A stretch of 64,000 nt of DNA from Mugil cephalus (GCF_022458985.1 NC_061789.1:4133501-4197500); one strand, 5' to 3'. Numbered from the stretch's first letter, positions 1-13,854 are shown. The notes: generated by a model from the letters alone, not told the origin. Numbers and translations are program-made.

Positions 1-1464
1 TAAGGAGAGTTTTAATATAAAACCGAATGCGTTTCTTCTGTCCTTTAACACTGTTGACAACTGATGAAAATTGTCTCCTGGTGGACTTCTTCATAATAAC
101 TACCCTCATGTCATTTACAGCAAAGCATCAAACCAGGGTAATTAAATGCACATTACTGACCAACGTGTTCCCAAATTATGGATTTTGTCAATGGAGTTCT
201 GTAGCTTTGAGCAGAGTGTGGAGATCACAGCTTCAGTTCTTTACCAGAAGAAGGCAATGTGATGCAACCTAGTGTGGTGATAATATTCTAAATATAGCAC
301 ATGTTTTTTTAGTTGCCTGAAATACCCTGTTCACAGAGTTCATTGCTTGGCTGTGGGTATCACGCTGTACCAGACGCCCTTCAACAATCAACAGTCCCTT
401 CATTGAAACAGTATGTGACTTGACAGGATTGTCCAGACTACGTCCATTTGTTATTCGGCCTGCAGTTAGTTCTAAAAATATAATGCAACATGAAACTTGA
501 GCTCGACTGCACTGTACTATTTCGTTTTAACAGTAGGTGGAGCTACTGTCTTGAACAAGGTTGCCTCTACACAAGACGAGATTAATCAAAGAAAACTTTT
601 GCCATTTATTTGACTCTGCCAACTTCAATACAGGAGAGGGTTGTCTGAGTGAAAATCGAAAAAAAAAAAAAAAAAAAACAATTACAGCTTTCAGATATTA
701 TTAATTTGAAAAAAAAAATGCAAGGATAGATTTTCCTTGAAAAGACATGGCTGTTTTAAATCAGTCTTTTATTATATTAGTCCAACCTTTTTAGAAAATG
801 AAGTCTAATAACGATAGAAAGACATTCGACAATACAAGTTCAGTAATCGTTGATTGCAAAATATTAAAATTACAACTATAAAAAAATATTTTGATTCCTA
901 AAGTTGGTTAACTTATTTACACCATATGTAGCAACATAGTAAAGGTCCCCCATTACACACAGATCTGACAAGTTAATGTAAGTGTCACTCGTTCCCCAGA
1001 ATGTGTCTTTTACATTTCAGCTAAAAAATAATGCACAGTTCATTCATTCTATTAGGTTTTTATAGTGTCAGGTTTGGACGTTGTCCCAAACGGGCTGTTT
1101 CAGTCGTTAAATCTTTAAATGCAGATCAGGAGCTGTTGACTGGGCCCACTTCAGGAATATGGATGTGTCCTCTCCCTGGTAACAAAGTACTAAACTGTAG
1201 TAGTTCAGCTGTTTGAACCAGCAGGGGGCGTAGCTTTTCTAGTTGAGACTTTAAATGGGCTGAAAATTAGACACCTTGTTTAGTCCATCTTTCTTTTTCT
1301 TTTTTTTTTTAACCAAGACAAAAACATGCACGGTGCTCGATGCCTTTTAGGTGTCGACTGAAACAACCAAGTACCAAGTAGTATCTACTACTGCTGCACT
1401 TGCCAAATGACTACTGTACCCTGATCTAGAAAAAAAAATACTGTTTCTATGGTTTTATTTACAG
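1..1464. other. AT-rich non-coding sequence at the left edge
   Basis: No ORF here resembles a known protein. The stretch contains an A-tract at 660-679 and a T-tract near 1300. Several TTTATT motifs on the plus strand (for example 604-609 and 1454-1459) would read as AATAAA on the minus strand and could end the cdc42ep1 transcript. No RNA gene or transposon end was recognised. Confidence 0.4.
1454..1459 (-). terminator. cdc42ep1: Candidate polyadenylation signal for cdc42ep1
   Basis: This TTTATT on the plus strand reads AATAAA on the minus strand. It is the first canonical hexamer I found downstream of the cdc42ep1 stop codon and would give a 3' UTR of about 840 bases. The assignment is weak, because an unassigned plus-strand ORF lies in between and other hexamers lie further left. 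Confidence 0.25.
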
Positions 1465-1806
1465 CCAGTCGCTACGAACGTTCAATGCACCGTGTGATTG
1501 GTCAACCACCGCAACCGCAACAACAGTAGTTCGTATGGTGGTGAAGTGTCTGTGGAGGATTTGGCTGTTCAGCTTTCTGAGATGTCACCACAACGCTTAA
1601 TAGTATGGCTGTACTACTCGCCTGCTGGCACCACTAAATGCATTAAAGGCGGCAAAATTATTTCGGGGAAGAGGGTGAATATGAGCAACCTGATAAAGGA
1701 CCCCGTCAAACATGGAGTAAAGTTGAGGGTGGAGAACTGTGTTTACAAGGCATCGTCTTCTCAACATGACACGACGCAACCATTGGTAACTTCAGTGAAT
1801 ATATGA
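1465..1806 (+). other. Unassigned open reading frame, possible terminal exon or chance ORF
   Basis: A stretch of about 100 codons is open from 1498 to a TGA at 1804-1806. Its composition is not low-complexity, with segments such as VEDLAVQLSEM and GGKIISGKRV. It has no ATG near its beginning and is preceded by an in-frame TGA at 1495-1497. A reasonable splice acceptor (TTTATTTACAG) ends just before 1465, but in the frame it would most simply open the sequence stops at a TAG after about 20 codons, ending in a PQPQQQ-like tail. Two overlapping AATAAA motifs lie at 2141-2150. I do not recognise a protein family. It could be the last exon plus 3' UTR of a gene entering from the left, a decayed retrocopy, or chance. 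Confidence 0.2.
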
Positions 1807-2300
1807 ATGGCCACTAGGTTAGCTGTACTCATCCTTTGTGTGTTAAAACATTTACTGTAAAGGAAGTAGTTTTCGGCATGTTGCAGTAGGCAGCTTTGTG
1901 TGCTAAGGGGAGGATTGATTTCTATTCACATAAAAAAGAATAGAATGAAGTAGTCAGTTGGTATCGCAATCATTTTAAGGGTACTGTTATCGGTGCTGGA
2001 CACATGTTCAAAAACAACATTTTGCATGAATACCCTTTAATGTTAAAAAAGACTTAACATCTGTTATTGCTGCAAATAACAATATGTCGCTGAGCATCGT
2101 GATTACATAGTGTTAGGCGTCTATATACCGAGAAGAATCAAATAAATAAAGTAGTACAGAGTGATGACGGAGGTCTAGTATAGATACCAAACCGACATCC
2201 TTTAATATTTGTAGCTGATCAGTGGCCATGCATGTGAGAGTTGGGGAAATGTTTCCATGGAGGGATAAAGAATATCACACATCTTTAAAAGTTTTAACAT

Positions 2301-5300
2301 CTAGACTTTGATCTCTTCCTCCTCTTCGGTGAAGGCATACGGTGTTTTGTGGCTTTGGGAAAATGTTGGGGACGTGCTGCTGCTGCTGCTGCTCGTCCTC
2401 GTTCCCCTTGTGAAGGACCCTCCTCCGTAGTGACGAGACAGTACATCAGCTGCCCTCTGGAACCTTTCTGCCTCCATCACAGGCTCGTCTCTCTGAGGAG
2501 ACACAGGAGACGCGTCAGGTGTCCTAGGAGACCTCATCTCATCCTCTGGCTCTGTCCTAGCGGAGCCACTATAGCGCCCCCGTGTTTGCGACCCACCGCT
2601 CATGGAGGGGCTGGGTGAACTGACTGTAGGGCTCGGCACGGGCGTCTCCGTCAGAGAGCTGTTTTCATTCTCCTCCTCTTCCTCGCCCGCTGCCCGGCTG
2701 AGACCGGCCATCTGAAGGCCGCTGGGTTTGTCGATCAAGCTCAACACCTCCGTCATGAGAGACGGGCCGAGGTCCACGGTGAACGAGGTGAGGGAGTCCG
2801 AGCGCGTCAGCGTGAAGTCGCCGCCGTCTGGTAGGGAACCTTTCCGGACGTCTCCATCGTGAAACTGACGGTCGAGGCGAGAGAGGCGGGGCAGAGTGAC
2901 GAATCCAGACTGAAGACCTGCAAACAGACAGAAAATGAGGCCAAGTTTACACAAATTTTTGGGTGAAACCGTAAGAGTCTTGCACGTTTAGGCCGACCGA
3001 CATGATGGATCCGGATCTTTCAGTGACTGGAAACGCACCCTTTTGAATCCAGGTTTCTTTTTTTTTTCATTCGTATGGACGCCTTGATACGAACATGATG
3101 ATGTCATCACCCCATCCATCGCCCCTCTAGTCCTGATGTCTCATAACAACAACATAAACGGTGGACTACAGGCTTGTGGCGGTGCTGCAGCAGATATTGA
3201 CCCTTGTTGAGTGGTTAGATCCTCACCACCATGAGCTAAAGGGGATTAAGGACTGTAATCTAGACTGTATGTTTGTATTATCCTTTTTTCTGTAGCAAAA
3301 ACAGCGCCACACATAGGCCTGGGATATGTACTACGGCCTTTCGACAACTAGATGTGGTTTTGTAATGGATCCACCTTTTCGGAGAAATTCTTGAAATGAT
3401 GCCAATGAAAACTGGAGAAGAAAGAGCGTTTTGCGAAAAACTGACGACACTGAGATGATCTGGAAATATTTCAAAACTGACAACAATATACCTCCAACAA
3501 TGTTGGAGGCAGTTGGCCGACCATTACTATTTTTTTTTGTTTGCTCTTCTAGTAAATCATCCAAGACATAAGGCGTGATAAAAGGATCAATTGCATTTTT
3601 GTCACATTATATCCAGAAATAAACCACATGAGTTTGTTCTGGCTCAAGGTTTCTCTGTCAGTGTCACCCCAGTTCATGGTCTGGGTCTTGGTTCCATTTA
3701 GTGACACAGCAGTGACAGGCCTTCAGTGAGTGTCTGTAGGCGGCTTTCCAGCTCAGTCAGCAAGTTGAATCAGCATCAGTGGACCAATTTTGTGGGAGAT
3801 GTGGTGTAGCAGTTAGAGAAGCCATGACTCTGACGCTTTTAGATCCTGACAAACCAAAGATCTACCGGCAATGAGTGGCGGAAGTGACGCTTCTTCACTT
3901 TAGTCTGTGTCTGGACGACGAGCATGTAGTAATTAGATGCATTCTAGTCGGTTTCCTGATAGTAAACAAACTAAAACCAAGAGGAGACATAAATGGACGC
4001 CCACGTTTTACAAAGACTGAAATAACAATAGCATAACAAGGTCACACACTCTAATTCATAACAGACCATCACTTTCTCATTGTTACAGAGTGAAGATCTA
4101 TATATACCAAATAATTACACCAGCATACACACAATTATAGAGTTACTGCTAAACAGGAAAGTGCCGGTAGTAGCAGCAGTTTTAATTATTCATAATACTT
4201 GCTGTAGGCTGTGACTCATTGTGTTGAATTCCTACAGAATTTGTGCACACCTCAGTCATGCCTTAATGGTGATGATGACAGAGGAGGGAGGGGGAATGAA
4301 TTGGAAGGATCTGTCTACATCTGAATGGGATTTCCAGACCAAACCGGTATCATTGACACTCATGATTGCAAATGTTTTTTTTGCATCTTTTACTTTTTCC
4401 AAACATCTGGATTCGTTTTATCTATTTAATGCTAAACAATGTACCTGCTTTTCTAAAGAGAGCAATGAAGGGCTGTCAAAGTTGGCTTTCTGTCCAGCAA
4501 TTCAGTTCCTTCACCAGAGTGTGGCAGCGTATATCAACCCTACTGTGATTTTAGGTGTTTTCCACAGTGTCACGCCAACCCACACAGACTCAGTTCTAAG
4601 TCCAAGTGTCCCAGATTTACAAACTGCCAGGCAGCAGAAAAGGGTAGAAGAAGAAGGTGGTATGATGCCAATGAAAGCGATTAGAAGAAAGAGAGATGAA
4701 TGTTTATGTGTTGTGATGCAAGGCCAATAAGTGGCGATAAATATTCTGTCTGTAAAGCAAATTTAAGCTGTAAATGTAAAAGAAAACGTCCTCATCACGC
4801 CTCGGTTCACTGATGCTCTATGCCTATACGCCTCACTTTGGGCAAATTCCTTATGAGCTGGGTAATAAAGCTGGAGCGGCGACGGGGCTTTCCAGTCAGG
4901 ACTGCTGCCTCATGCGCTCGGATTGGTCCACAGATATAATGAACGGTGTGTTTATGCACCCAGGAAATGCCCGCCTACTTACCTTTCTTTCCGCACACAC
5001 CAGCTGTGTGTGTGTGTTTGTGGCCCTAATTGTGTACAGGTGTTGCCTAGGTGACTCCAGATGACTCAGAAGAAGCTCGTCTGTTTGCTGGTTGTCTTGG
5101 AGGAATGTGGGAATGATGTTGAAAGGAGGGCAAACCTCACCCTCTCCGTTTGTGTGACTTTTATAGAGTTGTTTGCACCAAGTCTGCTGCACAGTGAATA
5201 CTAAGAACAGATTTATAAATTCTATTCACTCTATCGTGAAACCAGATTAGATTTTTATTAATCTGTCCTTGATTAATTTGAATAAAAGACGATGAGCTGT

Positions 5301-6222
5301 CAAAATATGATTTTGGCTGAAGCTCAGTAGGTACATGGTCATGTTGAGGTGCAAGACAACTTGCTCCTATAGTGAACTGGTGTGTGAACGAATGTGTGCA
5401 TGTGTCATTTACTGTAAAACTCTTTATAAAATGTTCAATAGATTTTTGGAAGATATTTTAAAAGTGAATTTGTTCAGTTATCAGTGTATCATCGCTGGCC
5501 CCCTGGCATGTTTACTCCTTTTCCAACCATGATACTAACCCCAACACATATCTCCAGTTTAAAATGAAAAGATTTACAAAACCTTTTGTCACAAAACTGA
5601 CTGGCAAACACAACAATCTGCGCATAAAGTTGATTAGGTGAATCAGGATCATGCTCTGTTTCTGTTGTATTTGAGTTCTGCTCACTTTTAATGACGCTAA
5701 TCTTGCTGCTAAGATGCTTTACATAAATCCCGTGCTGGAAGTGATTATCTGTATTATCTCACCATATGTGCAGAAGGAATCGTCTGTTGAGCTGATGGAG
5801 TTGGGGAACATCACCCTCTGTAGGCACCCATTGGGAGAGTCAGTCATGTTCAGCTGGGGTAAGGAGATGGCGTTCTTGATGATGGGCGAGACATCTGGTG
5901 GCGGTGGCGACGTCAGGTCCCGAGAACCCCCTCGCGGCCTTGGCCCCGAGTTCTTCCGTACGTTCCTGAAGGTGCGGGTGAAGAACCCGGTCGTCTTGGA
6001 GCTGTTTGCCGAGTCCGGACTTCCCGGCTCCCGGATGCCACCATAGTTGCTAAGGAAGGACGTGTCACCAAACACGTCCCCACCACGGCCAACGTGCATC
6101 GTGTGTCGGAAGTCGCCCAGCGGTGGGCCGATCATATCCACGGAGAGGTCGCTCTTGAAACGACGTTTCCCCTGAGAGCCCGACACCAGGCCTTTAATCC
6201 CTGGCAGTTTTCCCAGACTCAT
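2301..6222 (-). CDS. cdc42ep1: Cdc42 effector protein 1 (Borg5/MSE55-like), two coding exons
   Basis: Minus strand, join of 5763..6222 and 2301..2917; 358 codons plus stop. The ATG at 6222 is preceded by an in-frame TAA seven codons upstream. The donor reads TATG|GTGAGA and the acceptor CTGTCTGTTTGCAG; the junction makes a glycine codon. The N-terminus MSLGKLPGIKG matches CDC42EP1. A CRIB motif occupies about residues 31-45 (IGPPLGDFRHTMHVG), followed by GGDVFGDTSFLSN. Borg-homology segments are SPIIKNAISLPQLN at 112-125, YGLQSGFVTLPRLSR across the splice, and FTVDLGPSLMTEVLSLIDK. The tail is serine-rich and ends EEEEEIKV. Family knowledge: CRIB proteins bind GTP-loaded Cdc42/TC10 and organise actin and septins. 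CDC42EP4 was considered, but its N-terminus differs. The gene is divergent to card10, as in human 22q13. Confidence 0.93.
2918..5762 (-). other. cdc42ep1: Intron between the two coding exons of cdc42ep1
   Basis: This 2.8 kb intron has GT-AG boundaries on the minus strand. It contains only short, poorly conserved ORFs on both strands and a brief TG tract near 5007-5021. I see no gene or clear mobile element in it. Confidence 0.85.
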
Positions 6223-6320
6223 GATGGAAGAAAAGTTGCGTTAATTTCCCTTTCAATCGATTGAGGACGTCTGAGCTCCGGTTACATGTCATTCAAGTCT
6301 GAATTCCACTTCGGGGTCCA
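6223..6320 (-). other. cdc42ep1: cdc42ep1 5' UTR part of the start-codon exon
   Basis: Read on the minus strand, a strong polypyrimidine tract and acceptor (TCTCTCTCTGGTTTCACAG) lies just upstream, with its AG at plus positions 6321-6322. The start-codon exon therefore carries about 98 bases of 5' UTR, and at least one non-coding exon lies further upstream (plus coordinates above 6322). I could not place that first exon or the promoter. Confidence 0.7.
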
Positions 6321-6900
6321 CTGTGAAACCAGAGAGAGAGAAAGAAACATTAAAATGCCTGGACAGTGAGGACAGCAATCACAAATATGTGGTTGTTCAG
6401 TCAACAGAGAATGTGTGTATAATCTATTCTCCACATGGACAACTGTCCGACCACCGCCTGCCCACGGTTTCCCTTTTAGGTCTACACTGGAAGATGCCAG
6501 CATGGGTGAAGAGCCAGTTATACGGCGTCCACAACTCACAGCTGGTACTGCACGTCTGATCAAAACTCACAGCAGCAGTTTTCAGTCAAGACCAAATACC
6601 AAAGATGATGAATTACACGGCCACACGTTATTTCCTCTGGAAACCACAGGCGACCTGGCTGGAGAGTTGAGCAATAACTGTCTAAAAATACAGATAAATA
6701 GCCACAACTGCAAAACTAACCAACTCAGCTGTCGTATTCACAGTGCGTTCACTTATTTTTATTAAATTCGTTTTTATCTGTCTTGTTGTCTTTACATGCG
6801 ACTCTAAGAGGATCAACTCACCAGGAAGCCTTAGGCACTTTCGGACAGTGGGAACATTTTCATAGTTCCTATAACTGTTGGAGAAAGTACCTCATTTTTT

Positions 6901-6925
6901 TGTGTGTGTGTGTGTGTGTGTGTGT
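6901..6925. repeat. TG dinucleotide microsatellite
   Basis: About twelve uninterrupted TG units follow a T-run upstream of cdc42ep1. It explains the cysteine/valine-rich ORFs overlapping it. Confidence 0.95.
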
Positions 6926-9900
6926 CTGTGTCCACCCTGCAGGAACTTTTTTAGCTCCTAATTTGGTGGTACGTACTTTCCCTGTTGCAAGAACATTTAG
7001 TGCATGTGCATATGTACCGCACTGACTGCCACCAAGACCTTGTAAGCATTGGTGCAACGTTAGCCCTGTAAACGCAGCTTAACCTCATATTTGCCCTGTT
7101 GCTCTACCAACTGCTACCAGGCCATTATGCTAATTCAGCATTCTTATTGCAAACGGAATATAAAACCCTTTGAAGGTACATAGAGTGGTTCCTGGGGGAG
7201 TTCCCCTGGAGGTATTTACCCTCAGAGATCTGCTTGATCTCAAAGTACCTCTTCTGACTGGTGGTAACTTATCTATAAATTACTCTATCAAGCATTTTAG
7301 GTGTTACTCAGTGTCCTGTGGTTTAAACAAATCACTGAGGAGAACATTTTTGTCCCCTTTTAAGTCTTAAGTAACTTTCAAAGAAATGACTAAACACAGA
7401 ATGAACGTAAACTTAGCAGAGTCTCCTTACTGGCAGTGAGGCCTTTTTTCTTGAGTGTTCAATGAAGACTGTCATCAGTGTCCAAGCATTAAAAAAAAAA
7501 AAAATGGTGGGTGGTAGTCCACCGTCATGCGCTGTCTCCCACTAAAAAAGATTTATCCATGTGTGGCACCACACTGTCCCCTGGACATCCTGTCCCCACG
7601 CTTGAAGCCTTGCTGCTTTGTCCTGTGTTCTGCACACAAGATTCAAGATCTTTGAGAAGCAATAAAAACATTCAGAGAGAAAGCAGATGAAAGGTGATTT
7701 GCTCTTGAAAAGGGCAATAAAGGGAAGCGCTGTAATCCAGCAAATGTTTTGTCTGCGTCGTCCTGGAAGAACGATAAAGCTCCTCCAGGATTGTCCGTGC
7801 ACTGGATTAGCTGCTAATCCCTTCTGTCTTCCCTCCCCTCTTTGACTCCCTCACTCTGGCCTCTGCCTTCTTCAATCCACTTAGGTCTTCAGTGTCTTCC
7901 AGGTAGGGGGTTCTTGGTTTTCTTTCAGTTCACTCCAGGCCAGCTAAAGACCAAACAAAAAAGAAGAGAGACGTGAGTTACCCTCTACACTGTGAATCAG
8001 ATTGACTGATGCTGGGAATGTTGCCCTACGAGTCTGGGACTGAACTCGACAAATAAAACCTGACTTTTCTAAAAGCTTAGAAGGGTCAGCTTTGTCACTG
8101 TCAAATTCAGGTCATTATGTTCATTTCGTTTGCACAAATGTCAAACTTTTACTAGTTCCACCTCGGTGTGTGGATTCTGTTTGTGTAAGAGTTGGTTTTG
8201 TGTTGTTGAGTGGGCGTAAAATGATGTTGGCTGCATTTGCACCACCACCCTGAGCCTTGCACATTGCACATTCCACATTTTTCCTAAATCATCTGGAGCC
8301 CCTGTTATTCAGTTTTCCCAGGTTTTTCCAGGAGACACGCTGACCTCCTCTTTCCACCTGCCTGCAGATGATGTTGCTGCAAACTCAGAAGAGTGTTTTG
8401 TGTACATTGACTTTTCCACAGTTACATTGTTCAGTTATTTTCAGAGAAGGACTAATCATTAATTTAAGTTTGCAAAAGTTACTTAATTCATCTCTGCGAG
8501 AAACTGACATCAAGACTAGCAATCTAGACCAACTTCCATAAATTCACGAAGGGAGACAAATTCATTCTGTTTTGAGCAAAGATCTGTCGAGTCAATCAGA
8601 TAGACTGAGGCTTCATGTGGCGATGCATGAAAGCTGATAAACATGAATGTGAATATGGCTACCGTCAGAGAGGCGAGCTGTTCAGAGTTCACTATCACTG
8701 CTGTCATTGCTGTGAAAGATATTGACAACGAAATAACTTTAAAGGATGAACAGCGATTAAGGAATTTGTCCAGATTGCCTTAATCTCTTAATGTCACATA
8801 CTTTGTTGCTCTGATTGGTTTTAGGACGATCCAACTGAAGTAGAGCTCTTATATCTTATCAGTTGAAGCACGTCCCAAAATAAAATCCAAATGGAGTGAA
8901 TGAGCCTAACTACACCAGGCTATGAGTCCACTGCTTTTCTCTGGTTTTTATAGTTTGGATTTGGTTTGCATGATGTGACTTTACCTACATTTCCACCACC
9001 ACACCGAGCCTTTCCCAATCCAACAAACTCGTGCATGTGAACGCCACAGATTCGCTGCTCTACAGATGTTTTCCAACAGTGTTCAAAGCCCCTTGTGGTT
9101 CAGTTTTCATTTTCATGAACCTTCTACCTGCAGAAGAAAATGACCAAAGCTCAGAGGGAGCCCTGCTAAGCTCCAAACATGTGACCTCTCCTAGACCCAG
9201 CCAGTGTTGGATTAACGCTGCAGGATGCTGGAGTTTCTAGGTGAGATCCTGCTGCCAGGCCAATCTGGAGCTGTGATGTAACATATTCACCAAGGTTAAG
9301 GTGCCACTGTCACTGGGAAGTGGCCCGGGTCTAGTCTTTCCCAGGACACATGTGTAGGCCATTCATTGTCAATTATTGACCAAAAAGGAGAAGGACGTTA
9401 TGATAATGACGTGCTGTAGACCTGACAGCAGGAGTCAATCACATACGGGAGGAGTGAGAGTGGGCGGACTGACCACTTCTGATCTCTGAGCTCAGCAACA
9501 CTCGGCTTTAAGGAGGGATTAGAAGAAGAAACATTCACTGTCAAATTCATCACTTTGAATAAAAACATTGAAGGATGAAGAACGGGAACTAGAGATGACT
9601 GTAATGTACCAAGGACTAAGTTCTCTCAAATGGTCTTATCTGTAAGAGGAACACATTCCTGGAACAACACGTTCGAAACTACTCAAAAACTGGTTAAAAA
9701 TAAATCACACATGTAGTCACATAGCCTGAATAATTGTCTTAATCTGATGCACACTCAGGGTTGTGGATCCGTTAATTTTTTTTTTATAACTGTTTTTGTC
9801 ATATTGTCTGTTTCTATACTGGCTGTGTCTTTGTTTTGACATTGTCTGTCTGTATCAGGTTCTGTAACTGGCTGTTGTAGGATTGTTGTTTTAAAGTCTT

Positions 9901-12900
9901 CTCTGTCTGTGTTGTGTACCTGCCTTGGGACTACAGCAAGTCTGGCGCATTTACACCAATGTTAACTCATTAGTGTTGATTAATGTGAATTGTCCCAATT
10001 CAATAAACTAATAATAAACTAATTAAAAGCGCCCCTTTGTTTAAGTTCTGTATTTAAGGTGTAAGTCAGAAGAAGAGTGCATCCCGGCCTTTCACATTCG
10101 TTTTTGGAGCCCAAAGAGTGACCTCATTAAAATCACACAGAAAGATCTGCTAAGCACATTAATTGTCCCTAAACTGTACCTGCAGACGTCCATAAACAAG
10201 AAAAACTGAAATCTAACTTACATCAAGGCAAAATATGCTTGTTTTTTTCTTGTGTGCAGAGTATATTTACTTTTGTTTCTAGTTCTTATAGTTTTGTACA
10301 TTTGCAAATCTATTGTTTGAATATTTTTTTCTATTATCCTGGCGGTTTTTAACATTTTTTTTTCTTTATGTGCAACTGACTTATCTATCTCAGTCTTTGT
10401 AGGCAGTTTTGAGCATTGACCTGCTTTAAGTGTTTTTTCCCTAAATTATTTTAATAAGCTATTGTAACTTGTTATTGAGTTTTTTTTATTGGTTCTTAGT
10501 TAAGTTAATGCACAAAATGCTCATTTCTAGAGGAAATACTTTACATGAACACAGACGAGTGCACAGCTAATTTGTCTCTTTTTCTGTTAACATATTAAAA
10601 ACAGATAGTGACCAGATGTAATTCATTGTTTTATCGTTTTATGTTTTGTCAGTCTTAACAACAAGTATGTCCATAGATTTAATATAATACAAAGCAATGA
10701 TATAACTTTCTGTAAAGTCAATCAGTAATATATTCCTCCTTTCTTGTGTTTTTTTTAATCTGGGTTCATGCCGACCTGCTGAGACGAACGTGGGGGTTTA
10801 ATGGGAACAGCGTGCGGATGGGGAGAACACACCGGACGTCATCTATTACGGCAAATAAAGGATCTGAGGATGCTGATGGGAAACACATTTTCACCTCTGG
10901 TCTTGATGTGATTTTCCCCCAGACTTCTTATTCGAGGCTTTTCCTTCAATGTTTTATCTCTTGTTTTTCCTTCTGACATGAAAATGCATCTGTCTGCAGA
11001 TTTAGAAGAGATTTTTTTTTTTATAGACTTGATGGTCATTTTATCCATCTGGTTATAGACGCACAAACTCACGAGCACTCTCATAAAGGGGTGGTGCAAC
11101 GCCCGGGCGGCTCAGGGCGTTTGTGGATGTTTATTCACCCCACCCTCTGCACATTTCTCCCTATCCGTCCTTGGATTGTAACCTGTGACCCTGCAGTCCC
11201 GGGCCCTGCTTCTCTAACCACTGCTCCACATCTGGTTCCTCAGAGCCACAAACTGCAGGACTGACATTAAGCACACGAGACCGGGTCGCCGCTCTCTGAG
11301 GGTTGCTTCCTCCGCTGGACCGGAGGGCGATGGTCTCTGCAGAGCACCAGCAAACTGTGGTTGAGGTCAGAACGCCACGACTATTACACACGGAACAAAA
11401 ATACAACAGTTTACAAGCCTCTACTGCTGCAACGTGGCAATGCACTTCATGGCCTGTCAGAGTCTACGTGCCTCTGGGCTGAAAACGTTCATATGTCTTA
11501 GGCTGTAATGGTTTGACTGTATCAGATTGCAAGCACAGATATGATGTATGTGTCATATCTGCTTGCATATGAACTTCCTGTTCACTCCCTCTCGCACTTT
11601 TCTCAACGAATAACTCAAGAAGAAGAATTCACTGCACATTGGACCTCTTCAACCAGTTCAACGACTTCTTTTACAGTTGCACAAACCGGCAGGAGAGTAA
11701 GCAAACACGTGGGCCTTTATGGTCAGTGTTTAACTCTCGCCATCATTCACTAGTTTCACAAATTCTGTGTTCAGAGTTGCGGTCAACAAAAGTCAGGGGA
11801 AATGAGGCTGTGCAACAATACTGCACAAACGTATCTCATTCTATTCATAAGCTAACAAAGAGTATAAGGAAACGTGGCCTCTCCAAACTTCCACCTAGCA
11901 AACGTTAACATGGAGGTGCAGTTAAGGCAGTTAAGACGTCATTTAGAAACGATGGATCTCATGCTCAGCAGCTCTGGAGGTAAATATGTCAGATGAAGAC
12001 AGAGTAAAAGACAAAGACAATCAAGAGGAACAGGTTAAAGGGGTGAAAAGGCTAAATTAAAAATACTAGCTTAAAAACAGGCAGTAAATAGATTGCGATG
12101 TCCCCTGACCTTTAGCCTGTTTCTTGGGACAACCAGATGACGGTAGTCTGCAGACTTTCATGTGGTTGTAGGAGAGATCAGAAAGATACGTCTACATCTG
12201 AGTTAAATCTCAATGAGTTAAATCTTAAAATGAATCGTTCAGCATACTGGGAGCCAGTGAAGGGAGGCAAGTACTGATGATGAAGTAATTTCAGTGTTTA
12301 GTTTAGAGTCAAGTTTGGGTCACAGTGATCTCTACAGACAGGAACTACTGACTTCAGTCTCTCTAACAGACGCCCAACCCACCGATCTGAGATTCAACAC
12401 AGTTGTGCTGAGGTTCAACTGCAGGAGAACAGCGACTAAACGATCTCAAATCTTCCCACCATCTCATTTAGCTGCAGTTAAGTCTCTAGTACGATATGAT
12501 GCATGCTCTGGTGCAAGGTGGAAAAAGGCTCAAATCGCATCTGAGTTAATAGGAAGTAATTCTGCTAAAGAGGATGTACACAAAGTTGAGCTGCAGACAA
12601 TGAGACGTGTGTGGATGGGTTTTGACCGGTGCACACGTTGCATTTGGCTGTAGTTTGCAAGACGTTGCAAAAGTAAGGCTGCACATGTCGTGGGAGGTGA
12701 TTTTATAAAGAGACACAGCTGCTTCCTTTAAGCACAGCAGCCTGTAAGACATGCATTTAAGTTGGGCTGATTCAAGTTTCCAGTACACGCTAAAAACAAA
12801 GTCATAATTATCTTACCTTGTAAAAAGAAAACCAACTTCACCGCATCTTCTCTTTGTCATCCTCCTCGGTTTGTGGCTTGCGCCGTATGTTTCCGTTTGG

Positions 12901-13489
12901 AGTTGAACTCTGCATCAGAGCAGTGAAACGACTCTTCTGCCGCTGCTGCTGCCGACAAGTGAACTGAAGGGAGATGGAGAGGAAGAGGACTGGAGGGAGG
13001 AGGTGGAGGTGGGTGGACCCCAGAAGCACGAGTGACTGAACAACAAGGGATGTTTGGTGTGGGGTGCATGGTAATGAACTGTAGAGGAAATGCTGCTGGT
13101 GGTGGTTGCAACGATTACATCAGTAGAACACAGGACAAAACTAAGAAAACATCTAAGGAATCCTCATTAGAAGAGCAGTAAGAGAACATGCTGGTCTGAG
13201 TTCATCAAAGGAGTCACTGTGATAAAGAATAACACTCAGCACATTCTCATGAGGGGTTCAAGGCTCCAATAATAAACTGCTGAGACTCTTCCCACATGGT
13301 TTCGGTTGCTATAAACGTCTGGTCTAAATACAGGTATGTGTGCATGTTTGTTAAGAGCCTCTTTTGCTGATAGGTGGTCACATGTTTAATCTAAAACTTG
13401 AACTGAGACGTGCAGCAAACTTTCTTTTCTCTGTGACCTCTTGGCGGAAACACCCAATGGTTTCATTTGGGACTTGCAACAATGGCACA

Positions 13490-13790
13490 GACTCGACTCT
13501 TATCAGATTATGAGTCTGGTAGCATGCTAGCATGCTAGATTTAATTATGGGACGTGTTTTGACTGATACAGAGAGGGTCAACTGCATCAACTGGTTGGTC
13601 CTCCAACTAATCAGAGTCATTTTGTTGTAAACTAATTAAACTCTGCGTTCAGTTGAGGTGTATAACGATGACTTCGCGGTTATTCTTCTGACGCCAAACC
13701 CAAATTATTTTGTTGGTCAGGCAGATCTTTGCAGGAGCATAATCAGTCCCCAGTGGAGAGACTCCAGGCCAACTTTCAACCACAAAAACT
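13490..13790. repeat. Dispersed repeat copy, similar to 26.06-26.24 kb
   Basis: Ordered similarity blocks are shared with 26066-26240: a TATCAGA...GAG.CTGG segment, TAATTATGGGACGTGT, and TTGGTCAGGCAGATCTTTG. Spacing differs between copies, as expected for old interspersed repeats. An 18-base perfect palindrome of TAGCATGC units lies at 13520-13537. I cannot name the family. Confidence 0.55.
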
Positions 13791-13854
13791 TTTTTGGCAG
13801 GGAACTTTGTGTGGTTTCCAGGATAATAATGGTGAAAACAATAGGATAAGTCAG

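Noticed and set aside
2301..6222. Assignment as cdc42ep4
   Set aside because: The start MSLGKL, GGDVFGDTSFLSN, SPIIKNAISLPQLN and the SGF...LPR segment match CDC42EP1. CDC42EP4 begins MPILKQL with different flanks.
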